Of a stretch of 64,000 nucleotides of DNA, positions 1-12,125 are shown piece by piece. A program made the position numbers and the translations under genes. The stretch spans positions 126,501 through 190,500 of the forward strand of contig OY987246.1 in the NCBI GenBank assembly GCA_963920765.1. Direction: 5' to 3'. The notes beneath the pieces are model-generated. The model ran no database searches. It was not told the DNA's origin and saw only the letters and a program-made list of their open reading frames with translations. This DNA is from Ulota crispa (Eukaryota; Streptophyta; Bryopsida; Orthotrichales; Orthotrichaceae). Every line of letters starts with the position of its first letter. The stretch's first letter is position 1.

Positions 1-683
1 TTTCTTCCTGTAATTGATGCCAGCGTTGACAATGCGTCGTACCTTACCTTAATTCATAAGAAGTCCAAAACACTTGATAGATTTTTTGAAGCTGTACTGT
101 AAGCAATATCAAAGGGTTGCACATTCAGCAACCACTATTGATTTCTTCTGAGCCGTCTTCAATGAAAGCTACTTTATCATCTAGGTTAGGTTAAGTAAGA
201 CAGGAGTTAGAACATGCTTTCGGGAATTCGCTTGCTTTTTTAGTTAATACACCTTATAAATTCTGCATGGGCATAAATACATGATTAAATTTTGTGCACG
301 ATTCGGACAACGCAAACGTACTAGAACTTGGATGTTCAGGAAAACGATCACACTATCAGAAAATGACACAATTATGAAATATGGAAAAAATAATAATAAC
401 AACAATAACAAGCACGTCGAGATCTAAAAGTGAAGAACCGAAAGTTGCAATGGTCAAATTTGTTAAAACTGGCATTAGTTATTCAGAGCTCCAAATTGTG
501 ACATCCAAGTGCCAGAGCTCTGTAAAACTATCTACACACTAAGGAGGGTATCGGATCCGAGGTTTCAGGCTGTAACCTGGAAAATGTTAATCTTTTGAAT
601 GTTGAATGTGTCTATTTAACGAACTTGACGTTGGTAGCAACTGAATGAAACCAGGAAAAGAACAACGTGAACTAACTAACTAA
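1..683. other. no gene recognised
   Basis: No coding stretch, RNA gene or clear repeat is visible here, apart from a short run of ACTA/CTAA units at about 668-687 next to the stop codon of the minus-strand gene. By position it would hold the 3' UTR and downstream flank of that gene. Confidence 0.5.
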
Positions 684-2807
684 CTAACGCTGTTCAGCTT
701 GAGCGGGGCGTTGGTGTATACACGAGAGACATACCAAGCAAGGGGCCAAAATTGATCGTCTGGACGATGCTGGCTTTGACTGAGAGGACCTCCTCAGGCT
801 AACCCTCACGCCTGGCCTACTAAGAGTGTGCGGATGATGCTCGACCTTCTTTAACCTCTTCCCCTGTCGCAAATCCACGCTAAACCTGCCCGAGCGACTT
901 TCGATGTTCATGAAGCCGCTGTTATGGTCCACGACCTCCCTCAAGTAATTGAAGCTCGTCGTCGTCGCAATCCACTGGGTGTGCTGCAGGTCCATTTGAC
1001 CCTGAATGCTCTCTGCTTCTGTTTCCTCTTCTTCAAGCGAGAATGTGGTCAGCGAAGAATTCGTATCTGAAATCGACCCCTCCTCTGGGTCGTGAAATGC
1101 ATCTTCGCTGAGATCCAACTCTTCATTGTCACAATCCGTTCCTACAAACACAGTTTTAGCCATGGCTGCCCTACTCGTGGTCCTTACGGCCGGCTGTGCT
1201 GCTGCATCGTCAGAGCGCTTCTTACCGCCAGGCTCTTCAAACAAAAAGGAGGACGCAATTGGGGAATTAAAAGGGAAGTAGCCTTCGTCCATCTTCGCTC
1301 CATCACGAGACTGCAATCTACTGCTGCTCACTTGTTTGGCGAAGGGCTTCTCCATATCTGGCTCGAATGGCACATCGATCTTCAAGCGGCCAGAGTCCAG
1401 CACAAAGTCATCCATGTCTGACTCCAGTTCGAACCACCCGCTCCGTCCTGATGCGGAGGAGAGCTGGGTTCCTCTCTTGGACCCTGCATCAGAGCTCGAT
1501 CTCGAGCTGATATCATGGTGTGACACATCCAACTTCTCTCTGGCCGTCACGTCTCTGCTTTCTGGATCAGCCGTAGGAGCAGATCGGTGCTGTCGTCGAC
1601 TACTTCCATTGTTGGAAGGTTGCCGCTTCAAATTCAGATGAAATGCCTTCTTGTTTGATGACCACCGTCCAGATGACGGTCTTGGTTTGGTTCTCACCAT
1701 AACTAGTTCAGCATAATGCTTTTTTCCGTGAGAACAACGAAACGGAGTTTCGCTAGGGATTTCGAAGATAATATCGCCTTCAATAATGATATCATCGTCG
1801 TCCGTGTCCTCGTAGTCAGACACAGCAAGGATCGACACCGAATTGTTAGCCTGACTGTCAGCGTCGAGCTGTGGGGTGAGAGTGGTCCTTCCTTGAGAGG
1901 CCTGGGCACTCTTGGCATCTGGCTGCTGCTGCTGCTCACTTAGTCTTCGAAACGATTCTTTTGAAAATTCATATCCAAACAACCGCTCCGAAAATGTCAG
2001 TGATGCGGAGGATCTGACCAGTGTGCTCCTGGGAGATTGTTTGGCAACAGAACTTGAGCTCCTTTGAGCAGAGCGGGAGCTATTTCGCTTCATCTCTACA
2101 CCTTCACTGTGAATATAATTTTGCGACCTTGCTTGATCTAAAAGCTGCTTATAAATTTTGTCAGTCACGTGACCAGACTCAGTAGCGCTGGCATCGCCGA
2201 ACGAGAAATGCACAGCATTGAGAATGCTGCTGTTAGTGTTGCCTCCAGTTCGTGGGGATGGCGGGTAGAGCACTCCACTAGCAGCTCTGGCTTCCTCAAA
2301 AGAGGTTGTTTTAGGAAGCCCGTCAAACCGGTTCCTACTTGAATCACTGGAACGTCTACCGCTCTGTCCCCTCTTCCCAGCATCAGCTGAGGAAACATTG
2401 GATTGTCCACGTTTCGCCTTGGGTGCATCACCTTGCTCATTTCCGCTGAAACATGGTATGACCACCCCAGATCGAGACTTCTCCGAATCCATAGACGCCA
2501 TTGACGATTGTCTGCTGAAGAAATGCTGGGTGTCGTCATAAATTTGAACTCCCATCAAACTTGGTTGATGTACTCTAGGTTTGTGAGCATCTCCTTGGGC
2601 ATCTACGATCTTCATGTTCTCTTGTCGTGTTTTCCTGTTAGCAGGAATAAAACATCCCACTTTCGAACCATTGGCTCGGCTGAATTTGCGAGTAAGTTCT
2701 TTGTGCAGATGAATCTTCTTTGCTGGGTCCATATCTGCCACAGCCCGACTTGCCCTTCCATCCATAGCTATGGCATTACCATCGTCACAATAAGCGGAGC
2801 ACTGCAT
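684..2807 (-). CDS. uncharacterised Ser-rich 707-residue protein, possibly a 3' exon
   Basis: This open frame of 707 codons is by far the longest in the first 19 kb. The protein is low in complexity and rich in Ser, Arg and Asp. It has a poly-Gln run near residue 294, an acidic stretch (DYEDTDDDDIIIEGDIIFEI) near 333-352, and several SR/RSS clusters, so it is probably disordered. No known domain, signal peptide or membrane segment is recognised. The first codons read M-Q-C-S. The ATGCAG at the start could equally be a splice acceptor (TATGCAG then TGC), because splice-bounded minus-strand exons lie just upstream at 3073-4462. The ORF may therefore be the large 3' exon of a longer gene rather than a whole gene. 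Inside it, Met-20 and Met-26 are other possible starts. Coding reality is likely from length alone; function is unknown. Confidence 0.6.
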   Translation of the reverse strand: MQCSAYCDDGNAIAMDGRASRAVADMDPAKKIHLHKELTRKFSRANGSKVGCFIPANRKTRQENMKIVDAQGDAHKPRVHQPSLMGVQIYDDTQHFFSRQSSMASMDSEKSRSGVVIPCFSGNEQGDAPKAKRGQSNVSSADAGKRGQSGRRSSDSSRNRFDGLPKTTSFEEARAASGVLYPPSPRTGGNTNSSILNAVHFSFGDASATESGHVTDKIYKQLLDQARSQNYIHSEGVEMKRNSSRSAQRSSSSVAKQSPRSTLVRSSASLTFSERLFGYEFSKESFRRLSEQQQQPDAKSAQASQGRTTLTPQLDADSQANNSVSILAVSDYEDTDDDDIIIEGDIIFEIPSETPFRCSHGKKHYAELVMVRTKPRPSSGRWSSNKKAFHLNLKRQPSNNGSSRRQHRSAPTADPESRDVTAREKLDVSHHDISSRSSSDAGSKRGTQLSSASGRSGWFELESDMDDFVLDSGRLKIDVPFEPDMEKPFAKQVSSSRLQSRDGAKMDEGYFPFNSPIASSFLFEEPGGKKRSDDAAAQPAVRTTSRAAMAKTVFVGTDCDNEELDLSEDAFHDPEEGSISDTNSSLTTFSLEEEETEAESIQGQMDLQHTQWIATTTSFNYLREVVDHNSGFMNIESRSGRFSVDLRQGKRLKKVEHHPHTLSRPGVRVSLRRSSQSKPASSRRSILAPCLVCLSCIHQRPAQAEQR

Positions 2808-3072
2808 AATTATTCCTCTTTACTCGTTCCACATTGGAAGTAAAAAGCCTGCCAATGCACGTGCAATTACTGTATGTGAGAACACTAGAGTTCAATGCCA
2901 AAATGGCGAGAAGTCCTAAACGTCATATACCAGCAAAGAATCCCTATACTCTACACGACACAAAAAGCAAAGCATTAAACCAATCGAGAAGAACGGAATA
3001 GTGAATCATATTTCCTGAAAGGCGTACAATATGATTGAATCCTAAGTCAATGCAAACAGTGTGCTGGCTTAC

Positions 3073-4669
3073 ATTTCCTCATGACATGCCAAAGCTTCAC
3101 GATGCTGGCATGAATTAGAGATGTTGCTCTGGAGTCAAGGCCCATTCGAACAGCTTCACTGGTGACTTCATCTTCCAAGGCTAGAATCGTACAAAAACAA
3201 CTAGGATCGCAACTGTTTGCAACCATCAATATCTTTCTTCTGGACTTCAGCGCTCAGCTCGGAAACATTTTAAGGTTACCTGCAAGCAGAGCAAGCAGAA
3301 CCAGTCTGCTTTGGTTTCTACTCAATCACTCCACTTGTGACTATCAGACCAATCTCATGACAAAGTAAAACCCATATACCGCGCTTGCGTTTGCTCTGTT
3401 CGACCACAGGACGACCATAGATGCTCAAATCCGATGAGCGGAAGGTCTCATTTGAAGATATTCGCTTAAGTTAATAGATACCATAAGCCACACTCAGCTG
3501 CATTGTCAAACTTAGGCAATGATTTCCGTAGGTCGAGTGTGAAACCAATGCAGCAAGAGTCCCTTGATGCAATTGCTGCAGTAGTTCCCTGATAAGCGAG
3601 GCTGAAATATTAGTGTTATAATCACAAAGCAAATTTTATAGCCAAATCTAACTGACCACATTTTGATACACCTCATTAGTCACTATCTCACTATCTGACG
3701 CGACAAGCAAAAAGAGAAATAGAATGGTGTTTGCCGAAGCCAGCAAGGATGTAAAGCCATTCTCCAAGCGTTCGGAATCGTCCGAAGGGAAGCAGAAAAT
3801 AGTACTCACATGTTGGGAGTCATGTTGACAGGAAAGAATCCATCAAATGAAGTAGCGGGCCTGATGTCAACAAAATCCGCTGGTCTCTCTTCCAAGATGC
3901 TCGTCAACGGCATCGACTTACGGGCCACAGCTCTGTACAAAATTATTGGTCCCTGATGTTCAGAGACACTTTCAAACCAGTTGGAATGGCTGCGGTGAAT
4001 TTGTTCTGGAAAACATCTTCTGCATCCAGGACATATTATTCAGTCGGGTGAGTACAGACTCAGACTCAAGAGTTTCATAAGAGATTGTTTCTCTGCACTA
4101 AGATGCGGAGCATTGCAGATGCTTACAATCTCCTGTAAAATTCAGTACCTCGGAATGGGCTTTCATAGAGTCATACGTCTGCCTTCTCTATTACGGTTGA
4201 AGTTGCAGAACGAGAAATTCAGAATGAAGTCAGGAAGCCTACAGATTTAGAGACGTTGTAAAGATTCTCTTAATGCCCATGGAAATCCAAGGAATATAAC
4301 GAGCACAGACTTACAGATGAAAGCACTTGTCATCCCTCACGTACAATGTGTGCAGTATAGATATTTTTTCACGAACAGGAGCTGATGGCGAAGTTGCTGT
4401 ATCTCTAACCGCAAGAAACGTAAGTGATAGAGCACGACCTCTCCAGAGCTTCCCGCATTGCGCTGAAATTGTCCTCAAAATCAAAAGGAGTGCAGCATAG
4501 CTTGTACATCGGAAACCTTCCGCCGAACGAAAACTGCTGGAGTCATCTGTTCAAAATTCCCCGGAATGCTGGATAGTTGAAAGAAAGGATCTTGCCATTG
4601 CGCGCATGAGGAACTAACTTCTGGATATAGCACTCTCACTCTCATCAGCGAAACCGTCTCTCCAAGCAC
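3073..4669 (-). CDS. chain of unrecognised exons upstream of the Ser-rich ORF
   Basis: Several short open stretches on the minus strand are bounded by good splice sites. They are roughly 4315-4462 (acceptor TTTCAG, donor GTAAGT), 4177-4238 (TGTAG, GTATGA), 3810-4019 (TGCAG, GTGAGT), about 3468-3588 (TATCAG, GTATCT or a TAA stop) and 3073-3180 (TTCTAG, GTAAGC). A further open stretch of 62 codons lies at 4481-4669. The reading phase is kept across 4315-4462 to 4177-4238 and across 3810-4019 to 3588. The 4177 to 4019 junction does not join cleanly, and the last exon fits the 684-2807 ORF in phase only with a weak alternative acceptor. No family is recognised in the peptides (for example ILYRAVARKSMPLTSILEER). 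This is either the 5' part of the neighbouring gene or a decaying gene; exon edges are tentative. Confidence 0.4.
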
Positions 4670-5547
4670 ATCACCAACCTAGCTCCAAATCCATTCCTGT
4701 ATCACAATGCACGAGTTCCCGTATTCCCTCTTCGGAACTTGGCTGCTCTTACTTGCTCATACATCGATGATTATGAAAACAACTTCGCAGTACGAGTTTC
4801 TCCTCCAACTTCCTCCCAAATAACAGGGCGCCCTGCAAAATCGTCTCGTACACCCTTTCCCATTCCCGCCCCGGAGGGCAATGCTCTGTAGAGAGAATTT
4901 GGAAGGGAGAACAGCAACGCCGAGTAACTTAGCCAAGTAGCGGGGGCCTGGAAGAGGTGTGATCCAGCAGAACCGGATCTCAGAGAATGGTTGAAACTTG
5001 AATGCAAGGAGCAATCGAATCTGATGAGTCCACCTCTAGTCCAGTGACTCCAGTTAGTCCAGTACCATAGCCGGTCTGAGCCCGCAATGCCTGGCTTGGT
5101 GTTCGGGGAGATTTTGAGCTTTGCCGGCGCCTAATAGCCGGCGTTTGCCAAATTTTTAACAAGTTTTCCACGTGCCTGCATCGAATATTCCCATGGGGCT
5201 TGGTATAGCGATACTGCACATACGTGCGCTAAGTTAGTGGGGCCAGGGTGGAAAAGCTCAGGCTTTTCGTTACCACACAATCAAAGAGTTTAAAAATTTA
5301 CCACCCAGAGACGGAGTTTGGGAATTTTGAATTCATTTTTGGATTCAGCTACCGTGGTTCCGGGGATATTACTGGAGGAAATTAATTTAACAGCTATAGC
5401 ACAGGGACAGATTCTCACTTTGCCCTTAATTGCTGTAGAGGTTGTAGAAATGTAAGCGTTTCCACCCTGCTCCCACAAACACGTCTGTGCAGTATAACAA
5501 ACCTTCCCAAATTTTAACTGATATTGCGTGCATTTTCACTGGCTAAG
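4670..5547. other. no gene recognised
   Basis: Base composition is mixed and short open frames occur on both strands, but none looks like a known protein. It could hold the promoter and 5' UTR of the minus-strand exons below 4670. At 5548 the sequence changes to AT-rich repeat DNA. Confidence 0.4.
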
Positions 5548-6464
5548 TTAACCCCTAAAGGACCGAGGAGCCCACTTTGGGCTTTATGAGAATTTGGGTA
5601 GGCTCTCACTTCATAATTTGGAAATTTTTCATGAAATTTTTAGGATGGATGCTATTCATCATAATTTACATGTGAAGCTTTATTTCATGTCATTCCAATA
5701 AGTAATGCAAAAGTTAGAAAGTTTTTTCAATTTCAATGTCAAACCAGGTAACAAAAAATATATTTTCTATTTTTTATTTTTTTATTTATAGAATTGTATA
5801 GATTAATACCTACTCAAAAAATATTGAATCACTCAATTCCAAATAATGTGGTAAGAGTTAAAAGGAGTTTTATTTTGCGGGCAATGAAGGTAAAAAGAGG
5901 GTAGAAAAAACATATAAAGTTATCTTTTTTTCTCAATTTTGAAAATTTTCAAATGAAAATGAAAATTAAAGTTATTAATTGTATGTTAGAGCATTCTCAC
6001 CATTGGGATTAACAATTTCCAAATTCTTCCAAAACTTATTAGCATATTAGTTATATCTTTCATTCATCAATGCCTTTCACTTTACAATTTTTGTAAAAAT
6101 GAATCCAAAGTTTTTTTTGGTTAAATTTTTTTATATATGCTTTCAACCCATTTTCCAACATATTGCCAAAATTGCACAAGAAATACAACATATGTATTTT
6201 TCTCTAAAAAGTTTGAAAAACAATACTTCACCTTCTGGAAGGACTAGAAAAACCTATATTTTGAAATTTAGGCACATTGATCTTGCAATTGGTGGAAATA
6301 TTCATTCTGAAATTTTGGGATAATATATTTATGCAAGTCAACCAAAGGATCCTACGGTTGGATTTGTTAAAAAGTAAGTTTCAATGAAAATTTTGACCTT
6401 ACATTGGGGACTAGTATTTTGAAGCAGTTTTGGGCGTCTAAGCACGAAAGAATTAGGGGGTTAA
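5548..6464. mobile_element. TTAA-flanked MITE-like element, copy a
   Basis: The stretch starts with TTAA then CCCCTAAAGGACCG and ends with AATTAGGGGG then TTAA, so the two ends are inverted and both sit on a TTAA site. It is about 917 bp, AT-rich inside and non-coding. TTAA target duplication plus a terminal CCC is the signature of the piggyBac superfamily. The inverted match fades after about 10 bases here, so this copy alone is weak. It is supported by better copies at 52484 and 57295. Confidence 0.45.
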
Positions 6465-9210
6465 CACTACACTAATTGTCCGGTCCCCTGACCTGAACAT
6501 TGACCCGGCGCTATGGTGATTACTGATTGTGCACGGAGTTGCCTGACCTGGATGGGCTTTGGTGTACGAAGCATGTCCAAAGCATTCATGGCGGGAATGT
6601 CTGAGAAGAGCCGGGGTTTACCTGCATGCTAACCCGTTGATCTTTCAAACAGCCAGCGTCAAGGGGCCAAGCGGAGGAGGTAAAACTTGTATGCAAACAG
6701 AAATCATGGAACCAACACCATTACAAAACGTTACAAAACATTACAAAATATTCTGTGTAAGGTGATGATTGATGAAAATAGTCTTATGAGAAAAAATAGG
6801 CTAAAGTTCAAGGTAAAGCTCTACAAAAAAAGCTTTTCTTATGTTTCCAATAATGCTCGATAAGGAGAGTATTGCCCAACATACTTTGCTGTATTGAAAC
6901 GGTTGAACTCGTGGATGAAGAACTTATAATTACGATTCCGTAAGTTTTCCTTACACAATCCAAAATCCTAATTGTGCATATAATTTGCTTAGGTAACGAA
7001 GAGGAGATTTTGTTGCGGTAGTTTACACTGTTTGAAAACCTCCTTGAGGAGAGATTGGTTTGAAAGGATTTGATATCTCGGAGGATAAGTTTCATGGGTA
7101 TCTCAAGGATATGAGAGATATTTGCTAGATGGACAAGCAATACCAACTGAAGCATAATTATGCTAATTGCAGCAAGTTTGCAAACCAGTCACTAGGAGTT
7201 TATTGTGTACATAATCACAAAAAAATCTCCATGAATTAATTTAATACTTGTTGAAGGAAGTCATGGCTTTATGGAAGAACTTTACTACGTTAAGATGTTG
7301 TTTCTATGTCTAAAGAAGAATCTTTCAAGATATACTACTACAATACTTACTGAAAAAGCTTACCTATTTATACAAACCAGGATAAAAGTAATAATTTGCT
7401 CCCTAGTTAAGCTTTTCCACAAGGCATTGTTCAATAATAACCTCCTTTGTAAATCAAGGTCTCTAAATTCAAATTTGAATTCAAATTTCCAAATTCAATT
7501 TGCCGATGGTAAATATCTAAAATTTACCTCTCCCCCCGTGTGCATATATCAAGCTCTAGGTGTGCATACATCAAACCTAGGGTATGCACATATCAATTCC
7601 TTTTTTTAATTAACCATAAAGTACCAAGCACATTTTTTCTCAAAAAAGAATCAAAAATGTCATTTCTAATGATTTGATCCCAAAAACAATTATTTTTCAA
7701 TAAAAGTCAAATCTAACCTTAGGACCTTGTAGTAGACTCATTCAAGAACATACTACAAAAAAATTGCCAAGTTTGACCATACGGATTGAGAGATATGATC
7801 ATCTAAAGGTAGTACATAAAGTTTTTTTTACCCCTGCCCAAGATTTTTAGGTCTCCTTGACTACATGTGGTGAACAATTTTTGCACTATAGGTGCTAAAG
7901 AGATTTGTCTAACATGCTCTAAATCATGTTAGATGTATCTCTCAAAGTTTTTGTGATCAAGAAATGGAACACACCTTCCATGGCCTTGCATTGCAAACAT
8001 GTGCTTGAAATTCACACTACATTGAGGTTTTTTGCCAACCAAGTTCTCTAAAATTATATTAAAGAAAAGGGAAATCCAAGTAGTGGATTTGAAGACCTCA
8101 AGAAAGAAAATTGGAAAAAAAAACTAAATCTCTAGTAGCTATTGCAATTCAAAGGTTAATGTATTTGTCAAATACAATGATGTATTTATTTAGTACACTA
8201 TTGCTTTGGATAAATTCCAATGAAGGGTCATCCCTTCATTGGTTCCCCTTGGGAAAAGTCAACAAAAAATGGCATGCCCAAGGTGCCCCTCCAACTAAAA
8301 TTCACATGTTTATCCTTGTAACTTTTGAAATACAAATCAGAATTTAGCTAAAAAATTATTCTCCCAAGTAACTCTTGCAAAACTCTACCTTTGCAAGAAA
8401 AAAATATAGAACTTGGTCACAAATTTTAGTAGCATGACCCTGCCCAAAATCCCATTTGTCCCTCAAAGAGACAATGATACTTTAGGGATTAATCTTGCAA
8501 CACAATGTAAAATCCAATAATGCATATCAAGCTTTACTCAAGCTACCACCAATCAATAAATTTACCAAGAAGCTATTTATTACATTATTTTCCTTAACAA
8601 TCATGTCATATATTTTTGAATCTTGTTTATCTTTATAAAGAACTTACATTCAATAACTGTCAATTTCCAATAATCCATTATACGTGTTGCCCAACTTATG
8701 AATCAGAAAGTAATTGATGTTACAATTTTGTGTATCTTCAGTTGTGTGCTTGGAATTTGAGATATTGTTCTAAGGCTTGACCATCTAAATTTAAATGAAT
8801 AAAAAATTTGATGAAGAGAAAACAAAGGTTCAATCAATTATTTCACTCTATTCAAGAAACATATCATTAAATGCACTCATGTATACGTGCACAAGTAAAA
8901 TTTTGAAGTTTCCATGTATGATGCACCACAATAATAGTTTCAAAAATGCCATAACCAAGTTAATTCATCTGCAAGCAACTCAAAGTCATAGTGGCACTCA
9001 TTGCTTAAGTAGATGAATACTAGAGATTTTCAATCAAATTTCATTTTTTGCATTATTTATTAGCACATCTTATTTTTGTCGTTGCTTGTGATTGTTGTAA
9101 TGCAAAAGGCTTTGCCATTAGTCTAGCCATGTCTCCAAAAATTGAAGTGTTAGTTGATGCTTGTGAATGGTGTCAATTTTTACATGGGTTATCCTTCCAA
9201 GACTGCATTA
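6465..9210. other. AT-rich gene-free stretch with degraded repeats
   Basis: No gene is seen. The piece at about 7342-7600 is a degraded partial copy of the MITE at 10628-11038: it shares the AAGCTTTTYCAC, GGTCTCTAA and GTGCATATATCAA segments and the terminal CATATCAATTCC. The piece at about 7620-7800 resembles, in inverse orientation, the 3' part of the TTAA element at 42243-43220 (shared GATCCCAAAAACAAT). Confidence 0.5.
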
Positions 9211-9329
9211 CAAGGAAACCATGGTCAAATTTACAAAAGTTGATAAAGATTATGACCTAATCTATAGTATACTATTGATTAGGTCACAATCTTTGTCAAT
9301 TTTTTGTAAATTCAACCATGGTTTCCTTG
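9211..9329. mobile_element. 119-bp foldback MITE
   Basis: The sequence begins CAAGGAAACCATGG and ends CCATGGTTTCCTTG, with about 56-base inverted arms (a few mismatches) around a short TATAGTATACTA centre. TA lies at both edges, which fits a Stowaway-like TA target duplication. It is non-coding. Confidence 0.6.
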
Positions 9330-10627
9330 TAGTATTGTGCGAGTGGCAATATCTATCAACATTAATTGCCTTTATGGCAACCTTATCTTGGTGAAGGCTC
9401 ATCTAATGTAAAGGATGCAACAACTAGATCCATTCTCAAGTAAGTTGATTAGTAAGATAGGTCAAAAAAAAAATCAATCAAACCTTTAGTGAATATTGTG
9501 TATGTTTAGCTTACTAATGCTTTGTATTGACCAAGGCATTACAATGCTCTAGCTAATTGGAACTCATTAGTTTTGTCTTAGAAAGTCTTTGCTACAATTG
9601 AGATGTTATTCTTGATACCCTTCTTACTCCTCAAAGATGTTCCACTTGCACTTAATTTGGAAAGAATGTCACATCAATTCACCTTCTACATCTCAAATCA
9701 CTAGTAGAAAATGGGTCCTAATCAAGTGGTTCTAATCAACACAAACATGTCCTAATCAACACTGCTATACTCAAAATGCCCTAATCAAGATATCCAAATC
9801 AACAAATATTGTTGATTAGGATTCTATTTTCTTGTAGTGAATTTTAGTAACTAAAGAACATGTTTATGTAAATTTATGTAGTTTTTTTTAATAATTTAAG
9901 AGTTTTCTATCATATTTAAAATAAATACAAAAGGTGTCTTCATAGAAATTGTTGTTCTCTAGAATGAAGAAAATAATGGTTTTTCCAAAAAATATTTTGT
10001 AAAGATATTTGATAATGTTTTTGTGATAGAATTATGTTATATTTTTACAACTTTGAAGCTAGACTTTTTTGGGTAGGACACCATGGGCACTACTATTTAT
10101 TTATATTTTATTAAGAATGCTATGATTTTGTATGATTTTGAGATAGTTGTGACAAATTTTGAGATAGAATGAGGATTCTAAAAAGAAATAATGTCTTGAA
10201 ATAAAATGAAATATACCATCTTAAAAATGATGTGTATGTGAATACAACTATTGGCCCGTGTATTTCGGACCAAACTTATGTTTGTTTGATTTGAGCGTTA
10301 CAAACTAATGATGTAAGGATGAAACCACAAATTTTCAATGCATTCAAATTTTCTTACAATTTTTGAAAGAAATCTCAAATCATTGTGAACTTAAAAGATT
10401 TATGAACTACGATGTTCATGTCTTAGAATAGGGTGTCCGTATGTATGTATTAGGTAAGAGGGGTTGCATGATAAAATTGCACATGAGCCATGGGGGGCAT
10501 GCATGGGGACATAGGAGGTTGATAAAAATAATCATAAAAAGTTTCAAATTGATATCTCACCTGTCACACATTAAAAAAAATTAAAATAAGTCTCACCTAT
10601 CACATATTAGAAAAAATAATTAAAAAA
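9330..10627. other. AT-rich non-coding DNA ending in a short tandem repeat
   Basis: No gene is seen. At 10555-10627 two direct copies of a unit like TCTCACCTGTCACACATTA, followed by an A-rich tail, abut the MITE that starts at 10628. A third copy (CCTCACTTGTCAC) resumes after the MITE at about 11053, so the MITE interrupts the array. Confidence 0.5.
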
Positions 10628-11038
10628 GGGAATTGATATGTGCACATTGGGGTTCATATTTGCATACTTGCTTGGGAGGTAAAATGTAGCTTTCTACCAT
10701 CAAAAATTTGAATTTGAGAATTTTGAATTCAAATTTGGACTTAGAGACCATGGTTTACTCTAGAACCATAGAAAAGTTTGCAATTAAACAACACCCAATG
10801 AAAAAACTTATCTTTTTTTACAAACAAAAGTAAAAGTAACACTTTTTCCCCTAGCTAAGCTTTTTCACTGAGCGTTGTTTAATTGCAACCTTTGTTATGG
10901 TTCTAGAGTAAATCATGGTCTCTAACTCCAAATCTGAATTCAAAATTCTCAAATTGAGCTTTTTGATAGTAGAAATCTACAATTTACCTCCCAAGGGATG
11001 TGCAAATATCAACCTTTGGTGTGCACATATCAATTCCC
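10628..11038. mobile_element. 411-bp Mutator-like MITE
   Basis: The ends are long inverted repeats of about 150 bases, outermost GGGAATTGATATGTGCAC and its exact complement GTGCACATATCAATTCCC. The flanks are TTAAAAAA and TTAAAAAT, a near-perfect 8-bp duplication. The interior is AT-rich and non-coding. It shares its terminal bases, but not its interior, with the element at 18278-18650, which has a clean 9-bp duplication; that supports a Mutator-like (MULE) origin. A degraded partial relative lies near 7342-7600. Confidence 0.65.
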
Positions 11039-12125
11039 TTAAAAATACAATTAGCCTCACTTGTCACAAAAACCATTAAAATAAGCAAAGAATGATTAAA
11101 ATTAGCAACAACATGACGTGATTAAGCAAGCAAGAAACAATTAAAATAAACAAAACGATAAGCGTGATTAGAATACATGATTAAAATAAACAACAAACAA
11201 ATCATGATTAAAGCCTTCACCCTTAACTTATGTGTTTGAAGTGGGCCCAAAGGGTGCATGGGTCCACTAGTCTATATATATAATAGACTTGAATGTCCGT
11301 CTGTCTCTATTAGTTCTGTCTAAGGTTTTATTTTTATTTTTGTGTGTGCAAGCTTAGAGCAACCCATACCCCAAAATGTAGGCATGCAGGCAAGTAAGGA
11401 AAATTTCATTTTTGTTTTTGAGTTAGAGCTATCTGCACCCATATTTCTATAGGTAAAAAATAAATGATATATTTATGTGTACGTGGAATAGATGAGGCTA
11501 TTTGTTGGTTTGTGTTAGTTGCAGCATGATGGGAACTTAGGGGTAAAAATACTTGCTTATGGAAAACTTGCAGCATGGGTAAAAAAATTGCATGAGTAAA
11601 AAATGACATGTGTAAAAAATTGCTTAGGTAAAAAACAAAAAAATCTAAAAAAATGGCATGAGTGATTATTATGTGAGTAAAAAATTTGTGTAGGTAAAAA
11701 GTAAATAACATTTTTATACGTGAGAAAACAATGATGTTCTTTTTATTGTGTGGGTAAAAATCTTTGTGGGTATAAAACAAAAAATACTTTAATGCAGGGG
11801 AATGTTTGTTAAACAAAAATAAATATTTCACTTCATGGGTAAAGTTTGAAATTGGAGTGCGCAGATAAAAAGTAAGATTTATTTTCTTGTTGGGGAAATG
11901 TTTTGCTTAATTGGGCTTGAAATGATTTTGCCTCTTGTTAGATCGATAGGTGCCTATGATTATTGTATTGTCAAACATTCAAGACATATTGTGGTGAGAC
12001 TCATTTACTTATTCATACATCTATTGTCAAAAGGCTTTAGGAGTTAGGTTTGAATATTTAATAGATTATTTTCCAAAGTGTGTCCATAGGACACACAAGT
12101 TATACCAGTCTACTATAAATTAAGC
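11039..12125. other. AT-rich repeat DNA with Helitron-like end and GGTAAAAA repeats
   Basis: No gene is seen. At 11240-11270 a GC-rich motif (GGGCCCAAAGGGTGCATGGG) is followed by TCCACTAG then T, resembling the 3' terminus of plant Helitrons (hairpin, then CTRR, then T). A similar end occurs at 56746-56749. The stretch 11440-11850 is full of degenerate GGTAAAAA units. A hairpin GTGTGTCC-AT-AGGACACAC lies at about 12078-12097. Confidence 0.35.

Noticed and set aside
1092-1641. Two plus-strand frames of about 100 codons
   Set aside because: They are antisense to the 707-codon minus-strand frame and have no recognisable features.
12078-12115. Hairpin GTGTGTCC-AT-AGGACACAC as a Helitron 3' end
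   Set aside because: The bases after it end in CTAC rather than CTRR, so the Helitron rule is not met.
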